NCBI GenBank assembly: GCA_027886175.1 | Contig: JAJNNQ010000075.1 | Span: 32,518,501-32,582,500, forward strand | Direction: 5' to 3' | DNA: 64,000 nt | From: Phylloscopus collybita | Lineage: Eukaryota; Chordata; Aves; Passeriformes; Phylloscopidae | Shown here: piece by piece, positions 1-11,874 of the stretch | How the letters are laid out: each line of letters begins with the position of its first letter | How positions within the stretch are numbered: the first letter of the stretch is position 1 | Notes under the pieces: model-generated | What the model saw: only the letters and a program-made list of their open reading frames with translations | Told to the model about the DNA's origin: nothing | Databases searched by the model: none | Translations under genes and position numbers: made by a program

Positions 1-1849
1 GTGTGGAGGTTCCTGCTCTTGTTTGTGGCCTCCAGTCACGAGATGTGAGTATTTATCAACTTTACCTTTCCCTCCTATTCCTTTTCAAGCTCAAGACTAT
101 ATGGATGACAGCTTTTTTACTTGAAATGTGATGGAGATGTCTGACACCCAGCAGTATGCTGAGCCCTTCTGTTCCCTAAAGGAACATAAAGGACCCCTAA
201 GGCCCACATTGCAAGGCAGACTCCCATGTCACTAAAGCAGATGGTGATACACGCTGTACTAACACCAGGCACTACAGGGATTTCCAAGATGGGAAATCAT
301 TGTCAGAGCTCAGGGATAAGACAGAGAATAACTAATACTCAGGGCAGCATCCATAAAGCCTGATCATGGAGCAGAACTCCTTGAACATCAGTTCCTTTTT
401 GGCCTTTGCCTTCAATTCTTACAGGTGAAACCTGGCTGCCTCCCTGCTGCTGGAAGCAAATGTACTCTATAAATCACTTCTGGCCCTCAAGGAGACCTTT
501 TTTCATGACAGGGACATATATCCTCTTTTCATCAGCCTGAAAATTTCTCCTTTGTAGGTATCAGTAACACCACAGGAGACTAAGTGACTTTCCTCACAGG
601 TCCTTCAGTGACCGTGCACAGAGCTGTGTCCCCAGTGTACCACGCAGTGCCCTGTAGGAATGCCTTTGAAGCAATACAGACATATGTTCTGTTTCTTTAA
701 TCTGAAGGAGAAAGGGAAACTATTTCCCCTCAGACCTGGGTAGTTTAATACACCACAGACTCAGACTCGTAACTTTTGGCACAGTAGCACTCCAGAGCAT
801 GATTTGGAATCCTGGGCATTATGATAATACACATTATTGAATTCATTACTGCATTCAGCAGGCTTACTATATGCAGGTTATTGCACATCTCAAAGAACCA
901 TGACCACTGTAGCGTAAAATGCTCTTCTTTCTGAAAGTATTTTAGCACATCTGGTCCTAGAGTCAAATAGTCTAACAAATGAAGTGCTTGGATGCAAGCC
1001 AGCTCTTAAGTGCAGACTTCAAGTCAGCTCCAGAGCAAGCTGGGAGAGCAGGTTGGCCACTATTAGCAGTGTAGAAGTCCATCGTTTATTCTTCCACACC
1101 TTGTAGAAATGTCATGGAGCCAGCTTTGGACAGCCATGATGTTGCCTGATTTAAACTTAACTGTGTTGTATGGAGATCCACAGTCAGTGACAGGAGTTGG
1201 AGGAGCTGCAGTCAGACCAAGTGCAGGAGGAGGATTGTGAAACACCATTACCAGAGAGAAAAGCTTTCTCAACTTCTCAACAAAATAAAAATCAGATCAA
1301 GGTCATTTTGTGTCTAAAGCTGTACTCCAAGCCCTGAACATTGACAGGGTGAGCCTTTGCTGGTGTTAAGTACTAATCACTTGTCTGGTGTATATTTTAC
1401 ATACATATTTACATAGATAACACAACACAAGATCTGTGTGTGTGGTTGCCAATACTTTGTAACTCCTGATCTCTGTGTCTTAGTCTCATCATGGTGATGG
1501 AAAGGGTGGTATCTACAGCTACAAGTATCATAATTCTGTCATAAAGTACTCAAGAGAGAAAAGCAGCAGTTGATTCTGGTGATTGTAGCAATGGCTATTG
1601 TGTACAGTTGTAGCTGGCTTTCTAACAAAGCTTCGACTTGGTCTCTTTAATGTGTTAGTCCTCAGGAACATACTGGCACAACTTCTCTCTCTACTGACAC
1701 AATTGGGAAATAATGTGTATTCAAACAACTTACGAGAAAAAAAGTACAAAAAATTGCAAATAGCCAAAAAAACTTTTGAGTTTTCTATTATGTTTAATTT
1801 CTTTTAATTTCTTTTCTATTGTTGGTTTGAGGGTTTTTGGAAGGTTATT

Positions 1850-1920
1850 TTTGTTGTTTGTTTGTTTGTTTGTGGGTTTTTTTGTGGTTGGTTGGTTGGT
1901 TGGGGTTTTTTATGGTTTTT
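1850..1920. repeat. G/T-rich simple repeat, (TTTG)n then (GGTT)n
   Basis: The + strand is almost only G and T: five or so TTTG units, then about five GGTT units, then poly-T with single G. Low-complexity DNA in an EYA1 intron. Confidence 0.9.
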
Positions 1921-2240
1921 GTAAGTTGAACTTGTTCCAGTTTGAGTTATTCATGCATTTCTGTTAAGGTCTGATTTTTAAAACCAAAGGTTAAGAAACA
2001 CCCCAACATTTAGAGCAGAAGGATGTCATTCATCACTAATCATGGCAGTGTTTCAGGTATCTGTACTTGTGAGCTGGTACCTAGTAAGAACTCCATGTAG
2101 TCAGCTGGTATCAGGGCTTCTGTTTGGGATGCCTTGATTTTGCTGTAGTACAAATCAGCTAAAGACTAGGCAGGCATGCTTTGTGAAGAAGTACATGGAC
2201 ATGCAAACTGCCCAGTATAGTATAGAGCATTTCCTGGGCT

Positions 2241-3080
2241 CACAGAATGGTTTGGTTTGGAAGGAGCCTTTAACAATAATCTAGTCCAACCCCACTGCCA
2301 TGGTCAGGCCATCTTCCACTAGATCAGGTTGCTCAAAGCCCTGTCTAGCTTCCAGGGATCTACATCCACAACTTCTCTGGACAACTTGTTCAAGTACCTC
2401 ACCACTCTCACAGTAAAAAATTTCTTCCCTGTACCTAACCTAAATCTGTTCTCTTTCAGTTTAAAACCATTACCCCTAATTCCTTGTCCTATCAATACAG
2501 ACCTTGGTAAAAAGTCTGTTCCCCTCTTTCTTCTAAATCCACTTTTTGTCTTGAAAAGACACAATTGGGTCACCCCAGAGCCTTCTCTTCTCTTCTCTTC
2601 TCTTCTCTTCTCTTCTCTTCTCTTCTCTTCTCTTCTCTTCTCTTCTCTTCTCTTCTCTTCTCTTCTCTTCTCTTCTCTATGCTAAACAACCCCAGTTCTC
2701 TCAGCCTGACTTCACAACCTGCCTCTCTTCGCTGTGCTGAGGCCCCGTGAGCTGTCAGCAGTTCTCCATGTGGGATCTCACCAGGGCAGAGAAGGGGAAA
2801 ATCACCTCCCTCAACCTGCTCTTCAGGCCTGTTTGATGTAACCCTGTGTACTGTTGGCTTTCTGGGGTGCAGGTTACATCCAGAGGTTTTTATCCACTGG
2901 AATCCCCAAGTCTTTCTCAACAGGGTTACTCTCTCTCAGTTCACCACCCAGCCTGTACTGATATGGATGATTGTCCCAGTCCAGCTGCAATACCTTGCAC
3001 TTCATTGCATTTCATGAAATTCATAATAGCCCACTCCTCAAGCCTGTCAGTGTCCCTCTGGATGGCATCCCACTTGTCAG
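2241..3080 (-). mobile_element. CR1 LINE fragment, 3' part of ORF2, antisense to EYA1
   Basis: Read on the - strand it encodes pieces of the CR1 reverse transcriptase C-terminus: LRELGLFSIEKRR near 2680-2720, then RGNGFKLKENRFRLGTGKKF and REVVDVD near 2330-2480, which match the remembered CR1 ORF2 tail. The + strand text at 2241 onward (AGAATGGTTTGGTTTGGAAG) is the CR1 3' terminus in reverse. The upstream limit near 3080 is the last clear similarity (TCCCTCTGGATGGCATCCCA). The element is 5'-truncated, frame-broken and interrupted by a TTCTC expansion, so it is inactive. Confidence 0.9.
2583..2678. repeat. (TTCTC)n microsatellite inside the CR1
   Basis: Ninety-six bases of near-perfect TTCTC, about 19 units, on the + strand. 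The unit length of five opens all frames, which explains the long serine/leucine/phenylalanine and arginine/glutamate/lysine ORFs over it. They are not genes. The flanking CR1 sequence normally has CTTCTCTTCTCC at this place, so the array grew from the element itself. Confidence 0.97.
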
Positions 3081-6000
3081 TGGAATACATGCTAGTGCAA
3101 AAACGTTTGTTGTAGGCAGCAAGCTAACTTTTAGTGGTATGAGACCCATTTCCAAGATGTTGTACTAAAAGTAATTTCTATCAAAATAACAAAACATGTT
3201 TTGTCTGTGTATTTTCCCAAATTAGATATTCAAAGGTGTTCTTCCAGTGACAGAACTAACATTCTTGTCCCTTTCCCTGGAAATAAAATGCCAAATACTG
3301 TTATGCTTTTCAGGTAGCAATTGTACTTGCCCATTACAGCTAGGTTCTGCAGAGTCTGAAATATCAGATTTAGCACCAGCTAGTTCAGGAGATCGTGTTT
3401 TGAAGAACAGTGGCAAGGTCACTGGAAGACATTGCAGTACCTCCATCAAAGCTGTATATAGGCAGGGTCTGTTACTGGAATCCCATATCTACCCCACCTG
3501 TGTGAGCTTTGATTGCAGCAGAAACCTCAGTGCTGGGCAGCAGAGGCAGGCTCTTACATGTATTGCTGTCATGAAAGACATGAGACAGCGCTTTGAAAAT
3601 TCTCTTACAGCCAGGAATGAAACAATAGAGTTGTTTTAAAAAGCCTAAGACTTGAGGGAAATCAAGAGTTGCAAAACAGACTGCAAGAAATATAACAGAT
3701 TGAGAACTTTGCAACCATTAGCAGATTTCAAAGCACCATCTTACATTATATTGCTGACACAGAGAAACACCCTTAATGAATTTTTATTTTTGAGAGGTTG
3801 CAAAGTTGCCGATATGTGCCAGAGCTTTTCTGCAATGCAAATCATCCCCTAAGCACAGATATGATACGCTGCTTGATGGTTCATCATATTAGATCCAAAA
3901 CCAAGTAATAATGTGATCCATCCTAAAGGTCTCTTAGTGCCAGAATTGTCATTTCAGATTTGAATAGGTTCATTTTATTAATTAAATCATCTGAAATAAT
4001 AGAGCAGTAATGTCAAATAAATCAATAAAATGTTGATACTAATGGTAAAATCAATTAATGTATTAAGTATTATACTGCTTTCCTTTTATTCTTGTGTAGA
4101 GAGGCTTTACTTTGGCTTTTAATGTTTTATGGAACTGATGTGAACAACCTGGTTTTTTTACATTTTATTTAAATACTATGAATTTGATAACACTGAACAA
4201 AATCCTGTCTACAACTGTAGATGTCAAGACTATGGTTACTACTTGTTCAGAACGCAAAGTATTCCGTTATTAGTTTATAATCTAAAAAGTTTCATAAATT
4301 CAAATAACATTCCTGAACAGTAGACTTGGTGTTTTGGTCTCTGATTAAGCTGACAGATGTGTAAAATCTCGTATAGCCAGTCAAGTCCCTGGTGCAGCTG
4401 CAAGTGCTAAAGAGTGCAAGTTATTCCAGCTAAGATCAACATTAATTTACACTCAAATATCTTTCCCAGCCTGCCCTTTCTATTCACATAATGCAGTTAT
4501 TTTGTGCTGATTCCACTACTTTGTGGCGAACTATTTTTTTTCATTGGACTCTTCCAATAGAAAAGCCCAGAAGGCAAACTGAAGAGAACATAATAGTCAC
4601 CTTTAGAAAAAATATTTCCTGATTGACGTAGGTACCATTTTAAAATCTCAGATTTGAATTATTCAGGTTGATTTTTTGAGTGCATTCATCTCTGAAAATT
4701 ATGTAATGTAATTATTTTAGGAAAGCTAGGTGAAACTGTCATCCTTACATGCTATTTTGCAGGATGAGAGTACATTAGCCAATCCTCACATAAGTACAAA
4801 GACTTGAAACCACAGCTTAAGCATCTTAGCAATATGCATGGTAGGTGGTTTCTATCAATCTTGTCAGCCTAGGTTTAATTTTGGCATTGATTTACAAAGT
4901 TGTTTACAAGTTGTTTGATACCATGAAAGCCACTTGTGCTGGTGTGGTTATGTGCGAGTGCTATGGCTGAAGTTTAAATGTTAAGAAAATATGCTTACAT
5001 ATGAGTTTTAAACATATCTGTCCTGAGTTTTTTAGTTGTTTTGTTTGTTTGTTTGGACTGGTTTTTTTTTTTGGTAGCAATTATATTAAATTTTTTCCAC
5101 AGGGAAAAAATTAAGAATTTTCTTTCATTCATTTTCTTTCAAAAGCACTAAAGGAGTGCCTGAAGTTGGTTCCCAAAATGTTTGAGTTTCACGGTCTCAG
5201 GAGATTTCTACTGTTTCAGTGTGGTTACAATAAGGCCTCTATCTGAATTTCATCCAGTTCAATGGTCTAATGAAACTGTAAAGAAAGGGGCAGAACATTA
5301 TTTCCTTACTCTTTGCAGTATCACTTCTATTTTTCTGTGTTTCAAAGTAAAATTTGACTGTTGTTAATTGCATTTATAGATTTTTTCTTTAGCTGTGTTC
5401 AAGAGGCTGGGTGATCCTATAGTAGATTAAAACCACCTTAAAGTCTGCTGTTAAAGTGTGAGGCTTTAATGAGGACTTAAAAAAGCGTAAACAAGAAATT
5501 TAACAAAAGAAACAATGAGGTACTGAGGGAATGGAGCATTGATTTTATTTTTTTGAGGTTTTACAAGATCCTCATCCAGTCAGAACAGGGCAGTCCAGGC
5601 ATTCTGTGAAGGTTACCTGGAGCTCTGTGCAGTCAGGAGATGAGAGCTCACGCGTGTTCGCTGACAGCTGGGGCAGACTGCTGGCACGAGTACTGGCTCA
5701 GCTGAAATGCTGTCACGAGAAAGATCAGCTTTAGTTAAGCAAATGATACTTTCTGAACTGTAGAGAATCCCTTCCATCAGTTAAAAGATCTCATCTTTTT
5801 CTTCTGCATATCTGTATAAGTCACACTGCAATGTAAAGTACGGATACACGGGGGAATAACTCCTTCCCCAGCACTGCTGGGCAAGGGGAAGAGACAGTTT
5901 TAGCAGCAGTTGGAAGATGAGAAAGAGGGTTTCTAGGAATTTTCTTTGATTTTGAAAAGTTTAAAAACACAAATATTTCAATTTATTTGTTGGAACAAAA

Positions 6001-8410
6001 TGTATATATTTTTCTTAAAGCTGTCTTCAGAAGTCCAAAACTCCCATTATTGCCTTGGTTGAATGAATAAAGCATAAATCAAGCTGTGATTACCAACAAA
6101 CAAGGATTTACAAGCAGAACAAAATAGACGGTGAAAACATATACCACTTTTTTTTTTTTTGTTCCATCAGTTTAATAAATCCAGACAGAAATTTGAATGC
6201 AAGCAATACAACCTCTGACACCCAAACTGTCAAGAGGATTAACTAACAGAACTAACATTTCTTTCCTGAATCTAATCTCCACTAGTTTGGTGTTTAACAC
6301 AGCAAATATAATGATTAGCAGAAGTGTCTTCCACAAAAAAATCATAAAGCAAACAGGTTTTATTTCTAATTTTTTCATTATATAGTAAATTCATAAATCT
6401 TTCTTTATCATAGGAAGGTAGAAAAAACAAAAAAGTTCTGTATGAATGCTAATTTTCACTTTATGATCAAAACAAATGGTATGTAATATTTCATGTATTG
6501 GGAAAGAGTCTCTAATTTTTAATACAATAAGGTATACTGAGAAAAACCCTTTAATACTGTTTGACTAATTCAAATTCAACCTTTTTAATTATTATTTAAA
6601 TTTTATTTAAATGAAATACTCTGAAAAAATAACTTTAAAAACTTGCTAACAACAGAAAATCTTTTACTAAGAAATTAAACAGCAAGTGTGGTAATACAGC
6701 TTTTATGTATAAACTATATGTGGTCATGCAAAGGGTTAAGCTGTGTGATTTCAGGATAAAAGGTTTCCTGAGTTGACTATTATTCCTGTGGTCTGCCAAC
6801 AACTTTGCAATAAATGGAATGATTTTTTATGGGAATGTGGTTATTCACAGCAAGACTACAGTTGGTGTCAGTATGAAAAATTCTTCTTTAGTAGATTCTC
6901 TCAGCAGGAATAGCAGATCTGAAAGAAAGGCAAAAAGTAGCTACAGAGAACTCTGGCTGGTGCTGGTGACAAATTATGTTTACAAAATGATGTGGTAACC
7001 CATTGAAAAAGAAGAAATCAGAACAACAGTAAATCAGAGTATTGTTCCTCTAAGTACTGCTGTTCCAAAACAAGTTACCTGTGATTGTGAGTGTTGTTTA
7101 ATAGCTCATTTTTCTTGACTGTAAAGCAAGTGAGACTTGTAGGCTTTCAGTCACAGGAGTATGAAAAAATGCTTCAGAAATCAGTAAAATTACCTCGAAG
7201 TTATACCAAAGTCCATGGCAGAACATAACATATCAGTAGATATGAATTAAAATAATTCAGGAGAAAGGAAAAATAAAAATCCCTCTATTACAGTTCAATA
7301 TAATTTTATAATTATTTGCTATGTTTATAATTATTATAAATTCTATTATTTCTTGTATCACATGTCTATTTTTTACATCTTTAAGCTTTTTGAAATAATA
7401 TTATTAGAAGAAAATTGTGATGGAGAATACATTAAAATATTGATGAGCTTAGTATTAACAGTTATCCATGTACATTTGGTTTGTGATAAGCTTTCAGAAT
7501 GCTAAAATATTAACCCACTGATTAAGTCTGCAGCCCCAGCACTAGAGCTGGTATGGTCTTTCATTCAAAATGAGGATTAAAGTTAAATAGAATTTAATGA
7601 TTCTCTTACAACTATACAGCAACATTGTGGATTTTAGTTGTTCCACCATTTCTAAATTAAGTTGTCAGAATATTAAAGGAGTTGTTGTTATTTGTATTGT
7701 TTGGTTGGGTTTTTTTTTTTTAAACCAAATAGGTAGCAGCTCTTTTAAGAAGCAAACACAACAGCTTTGAGTGTCTCCTTCTCTTTGTTTTCTTCACGGA
7801 CAATTACCCGAGTTCTATTTAAAACATTTCATTTGCAGACTTGTCTAGCAGCATTGCAAAACCTCAAGTTTTTTCATTATGGCATGAATTTCATTTGTTG
7901 TGCTGAGATCACCACTAATGTGCCAGCAAGGAAGAAAATTAACCTAGATGTGTCAATGTCAGTAAAAAAAGAAAAAAAAAATCGGTATAAAGCAACTGTA
8001 TTGTTGATAGGTGGTGCTCAACCATTGAGATAAAGGGATAGGTTTACTCCCTAAAAGTAAATATTGACCATGATGATGCCAAAGAAAATAAATTTCTTAG
8101 GAAATTACATTTCATTTTCTCTCAAAATAGAAAAATAACGTGTATTCTTTAATATTCTAAGAAATGTTTCTTCAATAGAAATATTTTTAAAACGATCTAT
8201 GAAAGAAAAACTTTTTGCTTGAGAAGAGTTTTCAAAAGAGTATAATAGTTAAAGATGAGCTGAAAGTGGAATCAGGTCTTGGTGACTGTTGAATGTAATC
8301 ATTCATTATTGTTTTTGCCAATTGACCTTCCTTTAGCAATAAACAAAGGACAGAAGCTCATATTCAGACCTCCATGTCTAGTTCTACTGCTGTGAGAAAT
8401 ACCTGTTTTC

Positions 8411-8441
8411 CATGAGGCACAAATACCATGAGGCACAAATA
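8411..8441. repeat. 16-bp tandem duplication (two copies)
   Basis: CATGAGGCACAAATAC is followed directly by CATGAGGCACAAATA. It is a short local duplication with no evident function. Confidence 0.9.
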
Positions 8442-8570
8442 TGATTATTAGCAGAGTTGTTCTGATTTGACTGTGATTGGAGGATGGATCCTGGAAAGTC
8501 TTAGCAAATCTTTGGCTCTTCATTTCCTAATTGGTTAGGAAATGAAAAAAAAAAACCCAAACCATTGGTT

Positions 8571-8753
8571 AGGGAAAAAAAAAAAAAAAAAAAAAAAAAA
8601 CCAACAACAACAAAAAAAAAAAAAACCAAAAAAAACCCCACACAAAACAAAACAAAACAACAACAACAACAACAACAACAACAAACCACAAAAAACACGC
8701 AAAAAAACCCCACAAAACCCCACACACAAAAAAAACCACCACACCGCCAAACA
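8571..8753. repeat. A/C-rich, T-free low-complexity tract
   Basis: A 183-nt run on the + strand has no T at all. It contains a long A run, (CAA)n near 8660-8690 and CCCCACA-type blocks. The ORFs called over it (poly Lys/Gln/Asn, or Phe/Val/Cys on the other strand) are artefacts of composition. Confidence 0.95.
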
Positions 8754-10515
8754 TAGAACATGTAGAACACGTAGAACATATTGAAAATAGATTTCTGGGC
8801 CATCAGTAGGGATGCTTTATGACAAGCATGTGATTCAACTTCTAATAGTTCTTCTTCATCAACAGAGAGTTCTGGGAAAGCCAAATGTAATTATTCCAAA
8901 ACCTTTTAACAGCATTAAATTTATTTTTAGAGCTATAAACCTTATTTTTAAAGTACTGTAAGTTCTATAAAGAGTTGGCAAAGACAAGTTCACTTTCTAA
9001 GGAACACGTCAACAATTGTGAACTCCCTTCAAGCAGGCATCACAGCAGTTCCCTTTGCACATTCAGGCTGAGACACAAAGCCCATCTATTTGCATTTAAT
9101 TTTCCACAGTAGCAATTCAAGAACAGCTCAGTTGCAGTGCGGGAAGGAAGGGTAGAGAGAGGAAAGGAAGTACAAATCACGGCACAGTTTTCCCTAATAT
9201 GTGTGTGAGGGAATGACTGGAAATAGTTTCTCATCTATGTGATGCTACTACCAGGGGTGACTTGTAGAAAGTTCATGAAGTTCCACTTCATGAATGTGGG
9301 GCTAAATTACATCACACATGTAGCTTAGGTAAATGAGCAAAAATGCAAAACAAAGTCTTCATTCAGGCCAAACCGTGGCTTTGCTGATGTGTGCAAAACA
9401 GAGCTAAAAGCCTCAACCCATCTGAAATGCAAGATGCCTGGCTGTTGTGGAATGTGCTGCTGTAGTTCCTGAGTGATAGAGCTACAAAGAATAACAAATA
9501 TCTCCTTTGCTCACTTGAGAAGACCATTCCTATAGGCTTATGCAACTTATTAACCACTTAATTTCTTTCACATGGCGATTGACAAGTGTCTTCATGCTAG
9601 GTGCCACTAAAAATAGGACCTGTATTTCCTTTCTCAAGAGGATCACATGGGTTGCTCTTTGCAAGTGTACAGCTGAGCTGAAATTCCCAGGAGCCTACCA
9701 TAGCCTCACTTTATCACTTTATTTACCTTTCTGTTGCTTCTGCCTGAGTTGCCAGCTGGGGTTAAACCACTGCAGGCTGTAAGGTGGCACAAAAACTCCT
9801 CTCTCTCTGAGCTGGCACTCTTAGAGCTCTGACAAAGGATAGTTGTCCTCTGCTCTGGCTGGGCAAGGCCGTGATGGGTCAGCTCACTGCTTCTGCCACT
9901 GAGCAGCAGCACAGGGCCCAACATCTGCCCCACAACACTGGGAGCATGAAAGAAAAGGAAAGAGAAAATTCAAACTGTTGTGGAAAGGTCTTCAGGCTGC
10001 CCATAGAAGAAAATGCTTTTGCTGTCCGTACTGGGAAGGTTAGCAGAGAGAATTTTAAACCCTGGCTTTGTCTCATTAGCAGACAATTACAAAGTTGGGA
10101 GAGTCACTCGCTCAAAGTATTGCAGCTTTCATTTTAAACATGTTCATTTAGGAGATTATCAACAGCACCAAGGCCCTGCAAGTTTAAATGCATTGGTCGT
10201 GTGGAACTGAAAGACACAGCTTGGATCATCTTGTGAAAATTTCCACATGAACCCCTCGTTTCCAGGAAAATGAGACATTCTAAGGCCTTTGTGGAAAAAT
10301 CATTCTTTTCATAAGTTTAATTATTAGGTTCTTTAAAATTTAAATATATTTGAACAATCTTTAGTGTATAGTCTCAGCAAAATTTTGTGTATGTTCCTAA
10401 AAGTATACTTTGACGTTAATGAGTTTGGGAATAATTTATTACATTCTGATGAGATTAATGGCTTTTTGGCTTCTTAAAATATCTTCATATTTTACTTTCA
10501 GTGTCCAAAAAAATA

Positions 10516-10587
10516 GAATTTTTTGCTCTTTGCAGAAGTATATACTTCTGCATATGTATGCATGTGTGAATTTTTTGCTCTTTGCAG
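10516..10587. repeat. Direct repeat of a 20-mer, 52 bp apart
   Basis: GAATTTTTTGCTCTTTGCAG occurs at 10516-10535 and again, identical, at 10568-10587. The spacer contains an inverted AGAAGTATATACTTCT. Confidence 0.9.
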
Positions 10588-11855
10588 GAATTGTATCATA
10601 AAGTATTTACATGTGAAATGCTGGACTTTTAAAATACAGTTAATTTGACAGTTTGAACTTAACACTGTTCCCTCCAGGAATGACACAGACTCTTCAAGAA
10701 GATACTTGAGTTTTATTTAGCTGTTTCTGTCTACTGGTAAAATTCTTTCTTTGACATCCCTCCTTTTCCTTTCATTTTTCCTGCAAAATGCACAGAAATA
10801 GAGTAACAAAATAGAATAGAATAACAAATTACTTTGTCAGAGTTGGAGCAAGAACTGATTGTTAGAGAGGCACTCTACTCCATCCACTGCAGTTGCCATG
10901 TAGATACTTCTCTAGGTCATGTTTTATTTTAAATTAGATTCTTCCAGTTACAAGGTGTAGTTGAAATGAAAATGTAAACCTTGGTTTTAGCATAGCTACT
11001 TCAATAAACACAAGTTGCAGAATAAGATCTGTATTTCTTTTGGAATATACACTGTTTACTTTAGGAGTATCATATCTGATCCAAATGCATTTGTTGATGT
11101 GAGCAAGCAAAATAGGATTTTAATCACTTTTCTATTAGAAAAGAATGGCATCCACTGTGTGCTATAAAAAGGTTGCATGTTCAGTGCAGGGGAGCATTTT
11201 AAAGTCATTGGCTGTGAAAAAGAGTTTGTAAATAATTTCAGTTCTTAGTCCTCAGTGTTTATAGCAGCTAGTAGTTTATATAATAAATTTATTTTTTTGT
11301 TCTGATGTTCCATTAACAATAAAAGATAGGATGGAGCGGGGGGGTGGTTTGGTAGGGTTTTTGTGGGCTTTTTCTTACACTATAAGCTTCTCTTTATAGT
11401 CCTAAGTTTAAAATGGAAGCATTTTGAAAGCCTTCGCAGCCCAATTTAATTCCTTGACTGTTCATCCACAAATTGTCAGACGGAATGAAGTGGGTTTCAA
11501 GAACTCTCTTTGTTCTTAATATCCTGTGCCTGACCCACAGGTAATCTGCACCTTTTTTCTTCAGCGCCGAATAATTGTGGTGGGAAAGAAGAGAAAATGT
11601 TAGGGTCACAAAGTGCAGGCTAGACAGAGATGACAGGTCCTGCCAAAGGAGTGCCAGTGCTGAGAAGCTGCGAACCGCAGTCCCTGCTCTTTCACATGGA
11701 TTTGTGCCCCGCGTTAACAGGCGCTCCGCGGTGACGGCTTAGGAAGTTCAGCACTCCAGCCTTTGTTGCCTCGGCTTGAGAGGAAGTGCAGAGGGTTTTG
11801 TATATTTAGAAAGCACAGAAGTACAGTAGAGAAGCATTAGGCACAGTTCATTTAT

Positions 11856-11874
11856 ACACACACACACACACACA
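11856..11874. repeat. (AC)n microsatellite
   Basis: Nineteen bases of perfect AC dinucleotide repeat in an EYA1 intron. Confidence 0.95.

Noticed and set aside
2329..2920. Overlapping ORFs with Ser/Leu/Phe or Arg/Glu/Lys runs
   Set aside because: They come from the CR1 fragment and its TTCTC array. They are a decayed LINE ORF2 tail, not a host gene.
3247..3639. 130-codon open frame inside the EYA1 intron
   Set aside because: No similarity to any Eya-domain exon or other family. It lies just past the CR1 fragment in ordinary intron sequence.
8501..8884. Phe/Val/Cys-rich and Lys/Gln/Asn-rich ORFs
   Set aside because: Translation of a T-free low-complexity tract. No complex coding content.
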